A stretch of 64,000 bases of DNA, from NCBI RefSeq assembly GCF_002234535.1, contig NZ_CP022521.1, forward strand, positions 6,432,001 to 6,496,000. Direction: 5' to 3'. The translations under genes and the position numbers were made by a program. Of this stretch, positions 27,039-35,901 are shown in pieces. Source of the DNA: Actinoalloteichus hoggarensis. Its GTDB lineage: Bacteria; Actinomycetota; Actinomycetes; Mycobacteriales; Pseudonocardiaceae. A model generated the notes under the pieces. The model was not told the DNA's origin. It did not search any database and saw nothing but the letters and a program-made list of their open reading frames with translations. The stretch's first letter is position 1. The number at the start of each line of letters is the position of its first letter.

Positions 27039-27083
27039 ACGATCTCGGCGAATCGATTCTCTGATTCGCCGAGATCGTTTTTT
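27039..27083 (+). terminator. Rho-independent terminator of small secreted protein gene
   Basis: A perfect 16-bp stem (27039-27054 with 27063-27078) with an 8-base loop is followed by an uninterrupted run of T residues to 27083. It lies 22 bp after the stop codon. The remainder of 27084-27496 shows no gene. Confidence 0.9.
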
Positions 27084-27496
27084 CCACCCTGATTCAAGAT
27101 AACGGTCTCCGACCGTCTCGATCTTTCTTTGATCGACTCCGACGGCGTGTTCCGGGGAGGAGCCGCCAGTCGACGTCCGCTGCTCGAAATCCGCTTCTCG
27201 CGGCATGTCCAGGGCCTTCGCCGGCAATTGATCGTCATTCCCCGGATCGGCCGCGCCCCCTCCCTGCGCCGCCGTCCGGGGCGATCCGCGTTCTCCGCCG
27301 CGCCATTCGGCGAACGCCCGGACGAACCCCCCGACTCCTGCCGAGAACCCCGTCCGCACGGGTGCGACGGCGACCGGTCCCGACACGCTCCAGCGGGCCT
27401 GGGCGGCGCCGCCGCGGCGGCGTCCGAGCCTCGGGATCGGCGGTAGCGTCGACGCCGACAGGACACACCGTCGACCTAGCGGGGAGCGGCAACGGC

Positions 27497-27784
27497 ATGG
27501 CCAGATTCGCAGTCCAGCTCGTCTTCACCTCGGACACCGAGCGGCGACTCGCCGTCCGACCGGCGCATCGGGACTACCTCACCACGCTCGCGGAGAAGGG
27601 CTCGCTGCTGGCGGCGGGGCCCTGGGCCGACGACACCGGCGCACTGCTCGTGTACGACGTGGCGGACGAGGCCGAGCTGCGACGACTGCTCGACAACGAC
27701 CCTTACTGGCCCGCCGAGGTGGTGGCGGAGGTGATCATCACCGAGTGGACTCCGCTGATCGGGTCCTGGTTAACGACCGACTGA
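27497..27784 (+). CDS. YciI-like protein
   Basis: A 95-residue YciI/YCII-domain protein (ferredoxin-like fold). It shows the usual start MARFAVQLVFT, the RPAHRDYLTTLAEKGSLLAAGP segment with its conserved histidine, and the LVYDVADEAELRRLLDNDPY end motif. Members are small cytosolic enzymes or binding proteins, mostly without known substrate. ATG 27497 follows GGGGAG. It is a single gene preceding the DUF998 gene. Confidence 0.88.
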   Translation: MARFAVQLVFTSDTERRLAVRPAHRDYLTTLAEKGSLLAAGPWADDTGALLVYDVADEAELRRLLDNDPYWPAEVVAEVIITEWTPLIGSWLTTD

Positions 27785-27884
27785 CGGCGTGTCGGCCACG
27801 ACGCGCCGGAGGTGCGGCGAGTCAGGGCTGGAATCAGGACAAACCCTGAGCCGACCGGTGGTCTCAGCGTCAACAATCGTCGGC

Positions 27885-28844
27885 ATGCGTGACGCGACCG
27901 TGGCCGACACGGAACACTGGCCGGCTCCTGCCGTGCGTGCGGTGGCCGGGCTCTCCTTACTGGGAATCCTGCTCTCCGCCATCGCCTTCACCGCGATGCA
28001 CGTCGGCTTCGGTGACGGCTTCGACGCCGTCAGCCAGACACTCAGCGAACTCGTCTACGTCGAGGGGGGCGCCTCGCTGATCCCTATCAGCATGGTCACC
28101 CTCGGTCTCGGCTCGCTCGTGCTGCTGCCGCTGCTACGCGGCAGCGGCGCGCTCGACGGCAGGCTGCTCCCGGTGCTGATCGGCCTCTGGGGCGTCGGCC
28201 TCGTCCTCTGCGCGTTCTTCCCCGCCGACCTGCCCGACGCGGCACTCACCTTCTCCGGCTGGACGCACCGGATCTCGGCCTGTGTCGCGTTCCTGAGCCT
28301 GGCCGTGGCCGGCCTGATCATGTCGGAGCGCTTCCGCGACCACACGCTCTGGCGGCTGGTCGCAGGCTGGACTCGCGTGCTCGGCGCCGTGACCCTCGTT
28401 CAGTTCATCGTCTTCCTGCTCGCCTCGATGCCGGTCGTCACGCCTCGGCTGTGGGGAGCACAGCTCTTCGCCGACTTCCTCGTCCGCGGCTTCGTCGAGC
28501 GCACCATGCTCGGCACCCAGGTCGCCATGCTGGTGCTCTGGATCGGCAGGCTGATCTACCTCACCCAGGTCCGCCGCTCGCCCGCCGCGTTCGTGTCCGC
28601 GGGCGGAGACGATCACGTCGAGCCCGCCCTCGGCCTGGTGGTCACCTCGGAGTCCGCGACCCGGGCGCGGGACCTGGTCGGCGCCGTCACCCCAGGTACG
28701 ACGGCAGGCGCGGAGCCGGGCGCACCCCCGGCGGAGGGCAGGCGGATCGAGCAGATCACGCTGGATCGATCCACCGCGGGGGAGTCGCTGGTCGCGGCGG
28801 GGGCCGATGATCCTCAGCCGGCAGCAGACCGCGAGCGGGTCTGA
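27885..28844 (+). CDS. DUF998 family membrane protein
   Basis: A 319-residue protein with seven hydrophobic helices in residues 15-225, in the DUF998 pattern. Helix one is followed by VSQTLSELVYVEGG, then paired helices and a WTHRISACVAFLSLAVAGL segment. The last 90 residues are an acidic, Gly/Ala-rich hydrophilic tail absent from short family members. ATG 27885 is chosen because the upstream in-frame sequence is not conserved-looking. Function is unknown. It precedes the aldolase gene by 77 bp. Confidence 0.8.
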   Translation: MRDATVADTEHWPAPAVRAVAGLSLLGILLSAIAFTAMHVGFGDGFDAVSQTLSELVYVEGGASLIPISMVTLGLGSLVLLPLLRGSGALDGRLLPVLIGLWGVGLVLCAFFPADLPDAALTFSGWTHRISACVAFLSLAVAGLIMSERFRDHTLWRLVAGWTRVLGAVTLVQFIVFLLASMPVVTPRLWGAQLFADFLVRGFVERTMLGTQVAMLVLWIGRLIYLTQVRRSPAAFVSAGGDDHVEPALGLVVTSESATRARDLVGAVTPGTTAGAEPGAPPAEGRRIEQITLDRSTAGESLVAAGADDPQPAADRERV

Positions 28845-28921
28845 TCGTAGGATGCTCACCGGTAGCCGAACGACAGCCATCAGCGCGGACACGCTGCGCC
28901 GGGCACCACAGGAGGAAGACG

Positions 28922-29956
28922 ATGCCCATCGCAACCCCCGAGGTCTACGCGGAGATGCTCGACCGGGCCAAGGCGAACGAGTTCGCCTACCCGGCCATCA
29001 ACGTCACCTCGTCTGAGACCCTCAACGCGGCATTGCGCGGACTCGCGGAAGCCGAGAGCGACGGCATCATCCAGGTGTCGACCGGCGGCGCGGAGTTCGC
29101 CTCCGGCACCAAGGTCAAGGACATGGTCACCGGGGCCACCGCCCTTGCCGAGTTCGCTCACGTCGTCGCAGCGAAGTACCCGGTGAACGTCGCGTTGCAC
29201 ACCGACCACTGCCCGAAGGACAAGCTCGACGGCTTCGTCCGGCCGCTGCTGGCGATCAGCCAGGAGCGCGTCGACCGGGGCGAGAACCCGTTGTTCCAGT
29301 CGCACATGTGGGACGGCTCCGCCGTGCCGGTCGACGAGAACCTCGAGATCGCCGCCGAGCTGCTCGCCGTCTCGGCGAAGGCCAGGGTCATCCTGGAGAT
29401 CGAGGTCGGCGTCGTCGGCGGCGAAGAGGACGGCGTCGACAACGAGATCAACGACAAGCTGTACACCTCGCCGGAGGACTACCTCAAGACGCTCGACGCG
29501 CTGGGCAGCGGTGAGCGAGGCCGCTACCTGCTCGCGGCGACCTTCGGCAACGTGCACGGCGTCTACAAGCCGGGCAACGTGAAGCTTCGTCCGGAGATCC
29601 TCAAGCAGGGTCAGGACGTCGTCTCCGAGAAGCTCGGTCTTCCCGCGGGATCGAAGCCCTTCGACCTGGTCTTCCACGGCGGCTCCGGCTCGCTGCTCTC
29701 GGAGATCCACGAGTCGCTGAGCTACGGCGTGATCAAGATGAACATCGACACCGACACGCAGTACGCCTTCACCCGTCCGGTCGTCAGTCACATGTTCTCC
29801 AACTACGACGGCGTGCTGAAGATCGACGGCGAGGTCGGGAACAAGAAGGTCTACGACCCGCGCAGCTACCTGAAGGCCGCCGAGCAGGGCATGGCGGCTC
29901 GGGTGGCGCACGCATGCGAGAACCTGCGGTCCTCGGGCCGCATGCTCGCGGGCTGA
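28922..29956 (+). CDS. fbaA: Fructose-bisphosphate aldolase, class II
   Basis: A 344-residue class II aldolase of the long (FbaA) type. It carries the zinc ligands in LHTDHCPKD, the EVGVVGGEEDGVDNE loop, AATFGNVHGVYKPGNVKLRP and VFHGGSGS. It catalyses reversible cleavage of fructose-1,6-bisphosphate in glycolysis and gluconeogenesis. An excellent AGGAGGA site stands just before ATG 28922. Its companion gene for DUF3151 follows, an arrangement typical of actinobacteria. Confidence 0.97.
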   Translation: MPIATPEVYAEMLDRAKANEFAYPAINVTSSETLNAALRGLAEAESDGIIQVSTGGAEFASGTKVKDMVTGATALAEFAHVVAAKYPVNVALHTDHCPKDKLDGFVRPLLAISQERVDRGENPLFQSHMWDGSAVPVDENLEIAAELLAVSAKARVILEIEVGVVGGEEDGVDNEINDKLYTSPEDYLKTLDALGSGERGRYLLAATFGNVHGVYKPGNVKLRPEILKQGQDVVSEKLGLPAGSKPFDLVFHGGSGSLLSEIHESLSYGVIKMNIDTDTQYAFTRPVVSHMFSNYDGVLKIDGEVGNKKVYDPRSYLKAAEQGMAARVAHACENLRSSGRMLAG

Positions 29957-29988
29957 ACCGCACCACGAGTCCGCACGGCCGCACGAAG

Positions 29989-30019
29989 GGGGCGTCTCGG
30001 CATACCGCCGAGGCGCCCC
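29989..30019 (+). terminator. Hairpin after fbaA
   Basis: The arms at 29989-30001 and 30007-30019 form a 13-bp stem with one G-U pair and a 5-base loop. Only a short pyrimidine tract follows. It is a plausible terminator 32 bp after fbaA. Confidence 0.5.
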
Positions 30020-30107
30020 TCCCGCGTTCTCGCGGGGTGGAGCTGTTCTACCGCGGTGACCGCGGAGGCGACGGGACCGACCGCGCGGACGTTGGCAGAA
30101 TGAGGGC

Positions 30108-30521
30108 ATGACCCACGCGAACCTGCTCGGCCCGGAGCCCACACTGCTGCCCGATCTGCCGGGGCCGCAGCAGGAGTTGGACGCGGGCACCGATCCCGCG
30201 ACGGTGGCCGCCCGGTATCCGTCCTTCAGCGAGGCCTGGGCCGCGCTGGCCGAGACGGCGCTGGCCGAGGAACAGACGGTGGCCGGTTATGCGTACGCCC
30301 GCACCGGCTACCACCGAGGACTCGACGCGCTGCGTCGCGCCGGATGGAAGGGCCACGGCCCGGTGCCGTGGGAGCACCGACCCAACCAGGGTTTCCTCCG
30401 CTGCCTCGGCGCCCTGGCCAGGGCCGCGGGCGCGATCGGCGAGACCGACGAGCACGAACGCTGCCGGACGTTCCTCGCGGACTCCGACCCGAAGGCGCCT
30501 GCCGCCGTCGGACTGGCCTGA
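30108..30521 (+). CDS. DUF3151 family protein
   Basis: A 137-residue protein of the actinobacterial DUF3151 family. The start MTHANLLGPEPTLLP, the YPSFSEAWAALAETAL region and the GYHRGLDALRRAGWKGHGPV and RPNQGFLRCLGALARAA helices are all family hallmarks. It is a soluble alpha-helical protein of unknown function, usually next to the class II aldolase gene as here. It is 4 bp before the next gene, so the two are probably translated together. Confidence 0.92.
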   Translation: MTHANLLGPEPTLLPDLPGPQQELDAGTDPATVAARYPSFSEAWAALAETALAEEQTVAGYAYARTGYHRGLDALRRAGWKGHGPVPWEHRPNQGFLRCLGALARAAGAIGETDEHERCRTFLADSDPKAPAAVGLA

Positions 30522-30525
30522 ACCC

Positions 30526-31146
30526 ATGGCGGACAGCGCCTACGACTTCCACACCCGCTGGCTGATCCCCGCATCGCCTGCGGAGGTGGCGGACACCCTG
30601 TTCGACCCGGCCGATCTGTCCCGCTGGTGGCCGTCGGTCTATCTGGACGTGCGGACGCTGCGCCGCGCCGAGGACGGCGGCGTCGGCTCGTCCTACGAGC
30701 TGTTCACCACCGGCAGGCTCCCGTACACCCTGCGGTGGCAGCTCCATGTCGAGTCGGTCGCCGAACTCGGCTGCTCCTTCACCGCCACCGGCGACTTCGT
30801 CGGGCGGGGCGTGTGGCACCTGTCCGAGCTCGGCGCCGACCGCACTCAGGTGGACTTCACCTGGAAGATCCGCGCGGACAAACCCCTGTTACGGAGCAGC
30901 CCTAACTGGCTGCGGCCGGTCTTCGAGGCCAATCACGACTGGGCGATGCGGATGGGCGAGGAGAGCCTCATGCTCGAACTCCGCCGCCGGGCGGGCGACG
31001 CCGTCCCGCCGCCTCGCCCGCCGACTCCGACCTCATCGGTCCTGCTCGCGGCCGGCGGCGCCGTCGCGCTGACGGCGGGCGCGGCGGTCCTGATCGGACG
31101 CGCGGGAGACAGGCGCAGGGCACGCCGCCCTCGCTCGGACGGCTAG
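30526..31146 (+). CDS. SRPBCC-fold protein with C-terminal membrane helix
   Basis: A 206-residue protein. The first 145 residues are a START/SRPBCC (polyketide cyclase-like) domain with RWLIPASPAEVADTLFDPADLSRWWPSVYLDV, a typical opening of this fold. A Pro-rich linker and one hydrophobic helix (about 170-190) end in a basic tail, so it is probably tail-anchored with the binding domain in the cytosol. The ligand is unknown. ATG 30526 is 4 bp after the DUF3151 stop codon. Confidence 0.8.
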   Translation: MADSAYDFHTRWLIPASPAEVADTLFDPADLSRWWPSVYLDVRTLRRAEDGGVGSSYELFTTGRLPYTLRWQLHVESVAELGCSFTATGDFVGRGVWHLSELGADRTQVDFTWKIRADKPLLRSSPNWLRPVFEANHDWAMRMGEESLMLELRRRAGDAVPPPRPPTPTSSVLLAAGGAVALTAGAAVLIGRAGDRRRARRPRSDG

Positions 31147-31185
31147 TCATCCTGCGGATCTTCCGGGGGAGCGCACAATCGATGC

Positions 31186-32280
31186 GTGAACCGGGTGAGT
31201 GTGGAGGCGACACGGCGGTTGCGCAGACTGCTGCGCAACCTGATCCCCGTCCTGCAGTGTTCCGTGGCCGCCGGACTCGCCTGGTTCATCGCCGTTCACG
31301 TCATCGGACACCAACGGCCGTTCTTCGCCCCCATCGCGGCGGTGATCAGCCTGGGCGTGTCGCTGGGCGAACGGCTGCGCCGGGTGGCGGAACTCGTCGT
31401 CGGCGTCAGCGTCGGCATCCTCGTCGGCGACCTGCTGATCTCGGTGATCGGTTCGGGCACCTGGCAGATCGCCCTCGTCGTCGCGCTGGCGATGTCGGTG
31501 GCCGTGCTGCTGGACAGCGGCACGGTCATCGCCCTGCAGGCAGGCTCCTCCGCCGTGTTGATCGCCACCCTGCTGCCCCCCGGCGCCGTCGGCGGCTTCG
31601 ACCGCTTCATCGACGCGCTGGTGGGCGGGCTGGTCGGGCTGGCGGTCGCGGCCCTGCTGCCCGCCAATCCGCTGGTCGTGGTCCATCAGAAGGGCCGGGT
31701 GGTCCTCGGTGTGCTCGCCGACGCGCTGCGGGCCACGGCGGTGGCGGTCTCCATCGGAGACCCGGCACGAGCAGGCGCGGTGCTGTCCGACGCGCGCGAC
31801 GCTCAGGACTCCATCGAGGAGTTCACCACCGCGCTGGCGGCGGGCACCGAGATCGCCAGGATCTCGCCGCTGCGCTGGCGGAGTCGCACGGACCTCGACC
31901 GCTATGAGAACGCGGCGGTGCGCCTGGATCACGCACTGCGCAACACCAGGGTGCTGGCGCGGCGGGCGCAGGCCGCGCTGCGGGACGGCGAACGGGTGCC
32001 CGAGCGGCTGCCCATCCTGCTCGAACAGCTGGCGGGCGCCGTCGTCCTGCTCCGAGACGAGTTGTCGGCGGGCCGCGACCCGGTCCAGGCCAGGGCGGCC
32101 ACGCGGGCGGTCGCCCGACTGTCGGCGGCGGACCTGATCGGCGGCAGCGGCTTCTCGATGCGGGTCGTCGTCGCCCAGCTGCGGTCGATCTCGGTGGACC
32201 TGCTGCAGGCAGGAGGCCTCACCCGTGACGAGGCGGTGGCCGCGCTGCCGCCGCTGCGCAGCGGTCGCTCCGACGAGTGA
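31186..32280 (+). CDS. FUSC/aromatic-acid-exporter-like membrane protein
   Basis: A 364-residue protein. Residues 20-165 hold about six transmembrane helices with the FUSC-type pattern (FFAPIAAVISLGVSLGERLRRVAELVVGVSVGILVGD). The rest is a cytoplasmic helical domain rich in Arg, Ala and Leu. The family is related to AaeB/YhfK exporters of aromatic acids, but transport has not been shown for most actinobacterial members. GTG 31186 is used; GTG 31195 is equally possible. It is the last gene of the aldolase-to-FUSC gene row. Confidence 0.8.
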   Translation: MNRVSVEATRRLRRLLRNLIPVLQCSVAAGLAWFIAVHVIGHQRPFFAPIAAVISLGVSLGERLRRVAELVVGVSVGILVGDLLISVIGSGTWQIALVVALAMSVAVLLDSGTVIALQAGSSAVLIATLLPPGAVGGFDRFIDALVGGLVGLAVAALLPANPLVVVHQKGRVVLGVLADALRATAVAVSIGDPARAGAVLSDARDAQDSIEEFTTALAAGTEIARISPLRWRSRTDLDRYENAAVRLDHALRNTRVLARRAQAALRDGERVPERLPILLEQLAGAVVLLRDELSAGRDPVQARAATRAVARLSAADLIGGSGFSMRVVVAQLRSISVDLLQAGGLTRDEAVAALPPLRSGRSDE

Positions 32281-32554
32281 CCCCGGCGAGTGCGCCGAGG
32301 CGGGACCATCGCGACTGATCAACTCCAATGGCCGCCGCCCGTGGTCGGGCCCGCCCTGGACCGATGCCGGCGGCCGGGTCCGGCGGTGCTCACGCGAGCC
32401 GCACGACGTCGGCGCCGACCGAGGTCATCCCGCGACACGCCAGGGCGCGGGCCCGTGAACCGCTCCTGCTCCGCGCATCGGCCGTTACCGTGGCTCTCGA
32501 CGTCTCGCGCGGCCCGGCGAGGCGGCCCGAGGCATCCGAGGCGGGGAGGCTCCC

Positions 32555-32806
32555 ATGGCGGAACTGTGCACGAAGATCACCGTCGCTCGGGGCGGCGTGA
32601 TGACCGACGAGGTGGGCGTCATCACCGGCGAACTGGAACTGTGCACCTCCTGTGATGAGGACGGCCGCGTGCGGGTCTCCGTGCGTTACCTCGGTGCGGA
32701 CGAGCTGTACTCGCTCTCGGCGGCGGACTGCACGTTGCACGACGCCCGCGATCACCAGGCGCTGCATCAGTCGCTCGTCGGCGTGCTGAACCGGCCGGCG
32801 GGCTGA
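32555..32806 (+). CDS. Small hypothetical protein, 83 aa
   Basis: I do not recognise this protein. It reads as a compact beta-rich domain (KITVARGGVMTDEVGVITGEL, then RVRVSVRYLGADELYSL) and ends with a helix (HQALHQSLVGVLNRP). It has three cysteines, including CTSC. The start has a very good GGGGAGG site 5 bp before ATG 32555, and base composition is that of real genes. It is followed by the repeat tracts. Confidence 0.7.
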   Translation: MAELCTKITVARGGVMTDEVGVITGELELCTSCDEDGRVRVSVRYLGADELYSLSAADCTLHDARDHQALHQSLVGVLNRPAG

Positions 32807-32820
32807 GCCCCGGCGCTCCG

Positions 32821-32872
32821 CACGTCCCTGTCGGCACACGTCCCTGTCGGCACACGTCCTGTCCTGTCGGCA
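32821..32872. repeat. 16-bp tandem repeat tract
   Basis: CACGTCCCTGTCGGCA occurs at 32821-32836 and 32837-32852, with a variant of 20 bp at 32853-32872. It begins 14 bp after the small hypothetical gene. Confidence 0.8.
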
Positions 32873-32930
32873 CACGACACGGAGCCGCCGGGACACAGCG
32901 TTGAACACGACGCCCTGGAACACGGAGTCA

Positions 32931-33001
32931 CCGGGACACGGTGCCCCGGACACGGCACCCCGGACACGGCACCTCGGACACGGCGCGCTGGACACGGCGC
33001 G
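32931..33001. repeat. 14-bp tandem repeat tract
   Basis: Five units built on CCGGACACGGCACC occupy 32931-32945 (15 bp), 32946-32959, 32960-32973, 32974-32987 and 32988-33001. Two are identical. The tract lies between convergent genes and is not coding. Confidence 0.8.
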
Positions 33002-33045
33002 GGTGCCCAGGCGGACCGCCGGCCGGCTGCGAAGTCGACGGGTGC

Positions 33046-33690
33046 TCAGCAGGTGTCGAGCAGCCGGGTCAGCGCGGCGCGCTCAGCGGAGGTGACGGTC
33101 AGATCCCAGGCATGCTTGCTGCCGATCCAGATCCGGGCGTAGGTGCAGTGGTATGCCGTGCGCGGCGGAACCCACTCGTCGGGTGTCTGATCGCCCTTCG
33201 AGCTGTTCACGCTGCCGGTGACGGCGATGAGCTGCGGGTTGGTCAGGTCGTTGGCGAAGGCGGTCCGGCGGGAGGCGCTCCACGATGACGCGCCGGAACG
33301 CCAGGCGGCGGCCAGCGGCACGACGTGGTCGATGCTGATCTCGGAGGGGACGGTGCGCGTCTGGCCGTCGTACTCGCTGTACCAGCTGCCGGAGGTGGGA
33401 TAGCAGTCGTTGCCCACCTGCACGTCGTCGCCGTCGCGACGCAGCACCATCTCGCGGGCGTTGCAGTTGCCCTCCACCGCGTTCCAGTGCGGGAAGAGGT
33501 CTCGGGAGTAGCCGTCCATCGACCCCTCCGGGGCCACGGTCAGCGACGCGAGCAGGCTTCGGGCGGTCGTCTCGCTCGGGATGCCGGGCGGGGCGGCGGA
33601 GGCGGGCCCCTGCAGGGCCAGCGACAGCAGAGAGGTCAGTAGGGCGAGCAGGCTCAGCCTGCGTAACCGGGTCGAACGGCGAGACGTCAT
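33046..33690 (-). CDS. Secreted HNH-family nuclease (DUF1524 type)
   Basis: A 214-residue protein with a Sec signal peptide (TRLRRLSLLALLTSLLSLAL ending near ASAAPP). The mature part carries the HNH/DUF1524 motif: ISIDHVVPLAAAWRSGAS with catalytic His, then FANDLTNPQLIAVTGSVNSSKGDQTPDEW with the Asn and the terminal metal-binding region. Three cysteines (GNCNARE, GNDCYP, YHCTY) and the terminal Cys may form disulfides. It is a probable extracellular nuclease for nutrient scavenging or competition. ATG 33690 has GGAG upstream. Confidence 0.9.
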   Translation of the reverse strand: MTSRRSTRLRRLSLLALLTSLLSLALQGPASAAPPGIPSETTARSLLASLTVAPEGSMDGYSRDLFPHWNAVEGNCNAREMVLRRDGDDVQVGNDCYPTSGSWYSEYDGQTRTVPSEISIDHVVPLAAAWRSGASSWSASRRTAFANDLTNPQLIAVTGSVNSSKGDQTPDEWVPPRTAYHCTYARIWIGSKHAWDLTVTSAERAALTRLLDTC

Positions 33691-34009
33691 CGGGCGCTCC
33701 TATCCCCGTCGTGGGAAGACCCGCCCACCGTTACCTGTCCACATTGATCTGGCAAGACCCGTGAATGAACAACGGATCACCGCGTGCGGAAGAGTCGCGC
33801 CGGGGTGGTCGGCAGCCGACGCGCCGGATCTCGCGGCGGTCGCCTGCCGGGCAGCGTCGATGTCGAGCGCACCGTCGAGGACCCCGGGAACCTCGCCGCC
33901 GGCTCCGGTGAGGCTGCTCGGGTGCCGACGCGGGGCTCGGGGGCGCCGAGCGCCGCTACTGCGCGTGGATCACCGAACTGCTTCGCGCCGGCACGGGCGT
34001 ATTGTTCGT
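33691..34009. other. Intergenic region upstream of nuclease gene
   Basis: About 320 bp between the nuclease gene and the 3' end of the MFS gene. The part near 33720-33775 is less GC-rich and is likely the nuclease promoter. No gene is recognised. Confidence 0.4.
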
Positions 34010-35224
34010 TCACACTCCGGCGCCGCTCGCACTCGTCGGTCGCATCAGGCGTTGCGCGCAGAGGGACGCTCCCAAGGCGAGCAGTGCGAGAGCGGCGGCG
34101 ACGAGACTGACATACCGGCTGCCGAGGAGTTCGATCCCGGCCCCTCCGACGAGCCCGGACATCGCGATTGCCAGGTACAGCACGCTCTGGTTCAACGAGA
34201 TCACGATCGGTGTGGCATCGGGCCGTAGGCCGATCAGCCGATGCTGCTGAGGGGTGGTGATCGCGAAGGCGCCCACCACGTAGAACCCGACGACCGCGAG
34301 CGCGGCGCCGAAATGCCCGACCGCCAAGGGCACTACGAGCAGCCCCGCCGTCAACCAGCTGAGCGCGATAGTGACCACGCGAGCCCCGCCGAGACGATCG
34401 GTCAGGAATCCGGCGGCGAGATTGCCGACCGCACCGGCGATGCCGCCGGTGAGCATCAGCACCGCCAGTGCCACACCGCTGCCGCCGGTTGCCGGAGCGT
34501 AGATGACACCGATGTAGGTGTAGGGGACGAACACGGCCGTGAAGGCCACCAATGTCGTCACCAGAAGCAGCAAGACACGACGGTCTCCTAACGGGCGGAG
34601 TTGCGCACGAAGCCCACCGGCCGAGGGAACGTGCAGGTGCTCGGGCACGAGCACCCAGACACCGACCAGGCCGATGACCGCCAGGGCGGCGGTGAACCAC
34701 ATGGTCGCCCGCCAGTCCAACAGACCGCCCAACGCGGTCCCGATCGGAGCACCGAAAGCCACCGCGGCAGTGAAGCCGGTCACCACCAACGCAATCGCCC
34801 GGCCCTGCAAGCGCGGCGCGACCAAGGTCGCGGCGGTCACCGAGGCGTTCGGGATGAACAACCCCACCCCGGCTGCGGCCACGATCTGGGCGGCGAGGAT
34901 CTGACCGTATGAACCGGCCAACGCCGTGCCGACCGCTCCGAGTAGATAGATGACCGTCGCCATCACCAAGACGGTGCGACGCCGCCACACCGCCGTCAGC
35001 GCCGTCAGCACCGGCGCGCTCACCGCGCACGTCAGCGCGAACACCGTCACGATCTGCCCCGCGCCTGCCACGGAGATCTCGAATGCCTCGACCAACATCG
35101 GCAGCAGCCCGGCCAACACGAACTCGCCGGTGCCGACCGCGAACACACCCAGGGCCAGGACCGCCACCCGTCCCATTCCTCCGGTAGAGGTCTGCTCGCT
35201 CGGAGCCTGCGGCGGGTGCGTCAT
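34010..35224 (-). CDS. MFS transporter, DHA1-type drug exporter
   Basis: A 404-residue transporter with 12 predicted helices. The opening GVFAVGTGEFVLAGLLPMLVEAF, with the GTGEF motif, is typical of the AraJ/PbuE-like DHA1 branch. Further family motifs are FALTCAVSAPVLTALTAVWRR and GGIAGAVGNLAAGFLTDR. Drug or metabolite efflux is likely. ATG 35224 (MTHPPQAP) is preferred to the first Met 48 bp upstream, which would lie in the promoter. It is divergent from a TetR gene, and both promoters carry paired GGTACC-type operators, so the TetR protein should repress it. By eye its codons are somewhat less GC-rich than the neighbours. Confidence 0.9.
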   Translation of the reverse strand: MTHPPQAPSEQTSTGGMGRVAVLALGVFAVGTGEFVLAGLLPMLVEAFEISVAGAGQIVTVFALTCAVSAPVLTALTAVWRRRTVLVMATVIYLLGAVGTALAGSYGQILAAQIVAAAGVGLFIPNASVTAATLVAPRLQGRAIALVVTGFTAAVAFGAPIGTALGGLLDWRATMWFTAALAVIGLVGVWVLVPEHLHVPSAGGLRAQLRPLGDRRVLLLLVTTLVAFTAVFVPYTYIGVIYAPATGGSGVALAVLMLTGGIAGAVGNLAAGFLTDRLGGARVVTIALSWLTAGLLVVPLAVGHFGAALAVVGFYVVGAFAITTPQQHRLIGLRPDATPIVISLNQSVLYLAIAMSGLVGGAGIELLGSRYVSLVAAALALLALGASLCAQRLMRPTSASGAGV

Positions 35225-35281
35225 GTGCTGCGTCCTTCCCTGCGCGGAGTGGGTCGACACGACCATCCGCACTGCTAAAAT

Positions 35282-35322
35282 GGTACTGATCGGTGCCGTT
35301 TTGGACGGTACCGACCGGTACC
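35282..35322. promoter_or_regulatory. Paired operators between MFS and TetR genes
   Basis: GGTACTGATCGGTGCC (35282-35297) and GGTACCGACCGGTACC (35307-35322) are related near-palindromes 25 bp apart. Together they form a larger inverted repeat in which 14 of 17 positions pair. They sit between the divergent MFS and TetR genes. The second copy includes TACCGACCGGTA, also found before the EtfD-like and acyl-CoA dehydrogenase genes. Confidence 0.7.
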
Positions 35323-35358
35323 ATCTGTGTCAAGGATGCATCCTGAAGGAGTCGAACG

Positions 35359-35901
35359 ATGGCCACCAACGCTCGTCAGCGACTGTTGGACGCTGCGGAG
35401 AAGCTCTTCTATGCCGAAGGAATCCAGGCCGTTGGCCTGGAGCGGCTACTCGCCGAATCCGAAGTCGGGCGCGCCTCGTTCTACCGTCACTTCGCCAGTA
35501 AGGACGACCTGGTCGTGGCCATGCTGAGCAACTACGACGAGGCTTACCGAACGTGGCTGGCCGAACGAACCACGGCCCTCGGCGGCACCCCGATCGCGGC
35601 CTTCGACGCGCTGATCGAATATGCCGAGACCTCTGGCTTCCGAGGCTGTGCCTTCATCAACGCCATCGCCGAGGTCGCCGAACCGGACAGTCAGATCCGC
35701 GCCATGGCCAATCAGCACAAGGAGGCCGTCGTCGACTACCTACGCCTGCTGCTGGCCGAGGCCGGATACCCCGACGACACCGACCTGGCCCGGCAGCTCC
35801 TGCTCCTGATGGACGGCGCCGCAGTCACCGAACTCTATGAACGATCCGATCGAGCCGCCCGGCAGGCCAAGACCATGGCCCTGGCGATCCTGGAGCGGTG
35901 A
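35359..35901 (+). CDS. TetR-family regulator of the adjacent MFS transporter
   Basis: A 180-residue repressor. The helix-turn-helix is in residues 5-50 (RQRLLDAAEKLFYAEGIQAVG and ESEVGRASFYRHFASKDDLV). A C-terminal domain contains FRGCAFINAIAEVAEPDSQIR, characteristic of a common actinobacterial TetR branch linked to MFS genes. It faces the MFS gene and likely binds the paired sites at 35282-35322, also controlling itself. Its 3' end overlaps, antisense, the reading frame of the FxLD precursor gene. That suggests the MFS/TetR pair arrived by recombination into that gene. Confidence 0.9.
   Translation: MATNARQRLLDAAEKLFYAEGIQAVGLERLLAESEVGRASFYRHFASKDDLVVAMLSNYDEAYRTWLAERTTALGGTPIAAFDALIEYAETSGFRGCAFINAIAEVAEPDSQIRAMANQHKEAVVDYLRLLLAEAGYPDDTDLARQLLLLMDGAAVTELYERSDRAARQAKTMALAILER

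Noticed and set aside
32821-33001. CRISPR array
   Set aside because: The units are contiguous 14-16 bp tandem repeats without spacers, and no cas genes are present.
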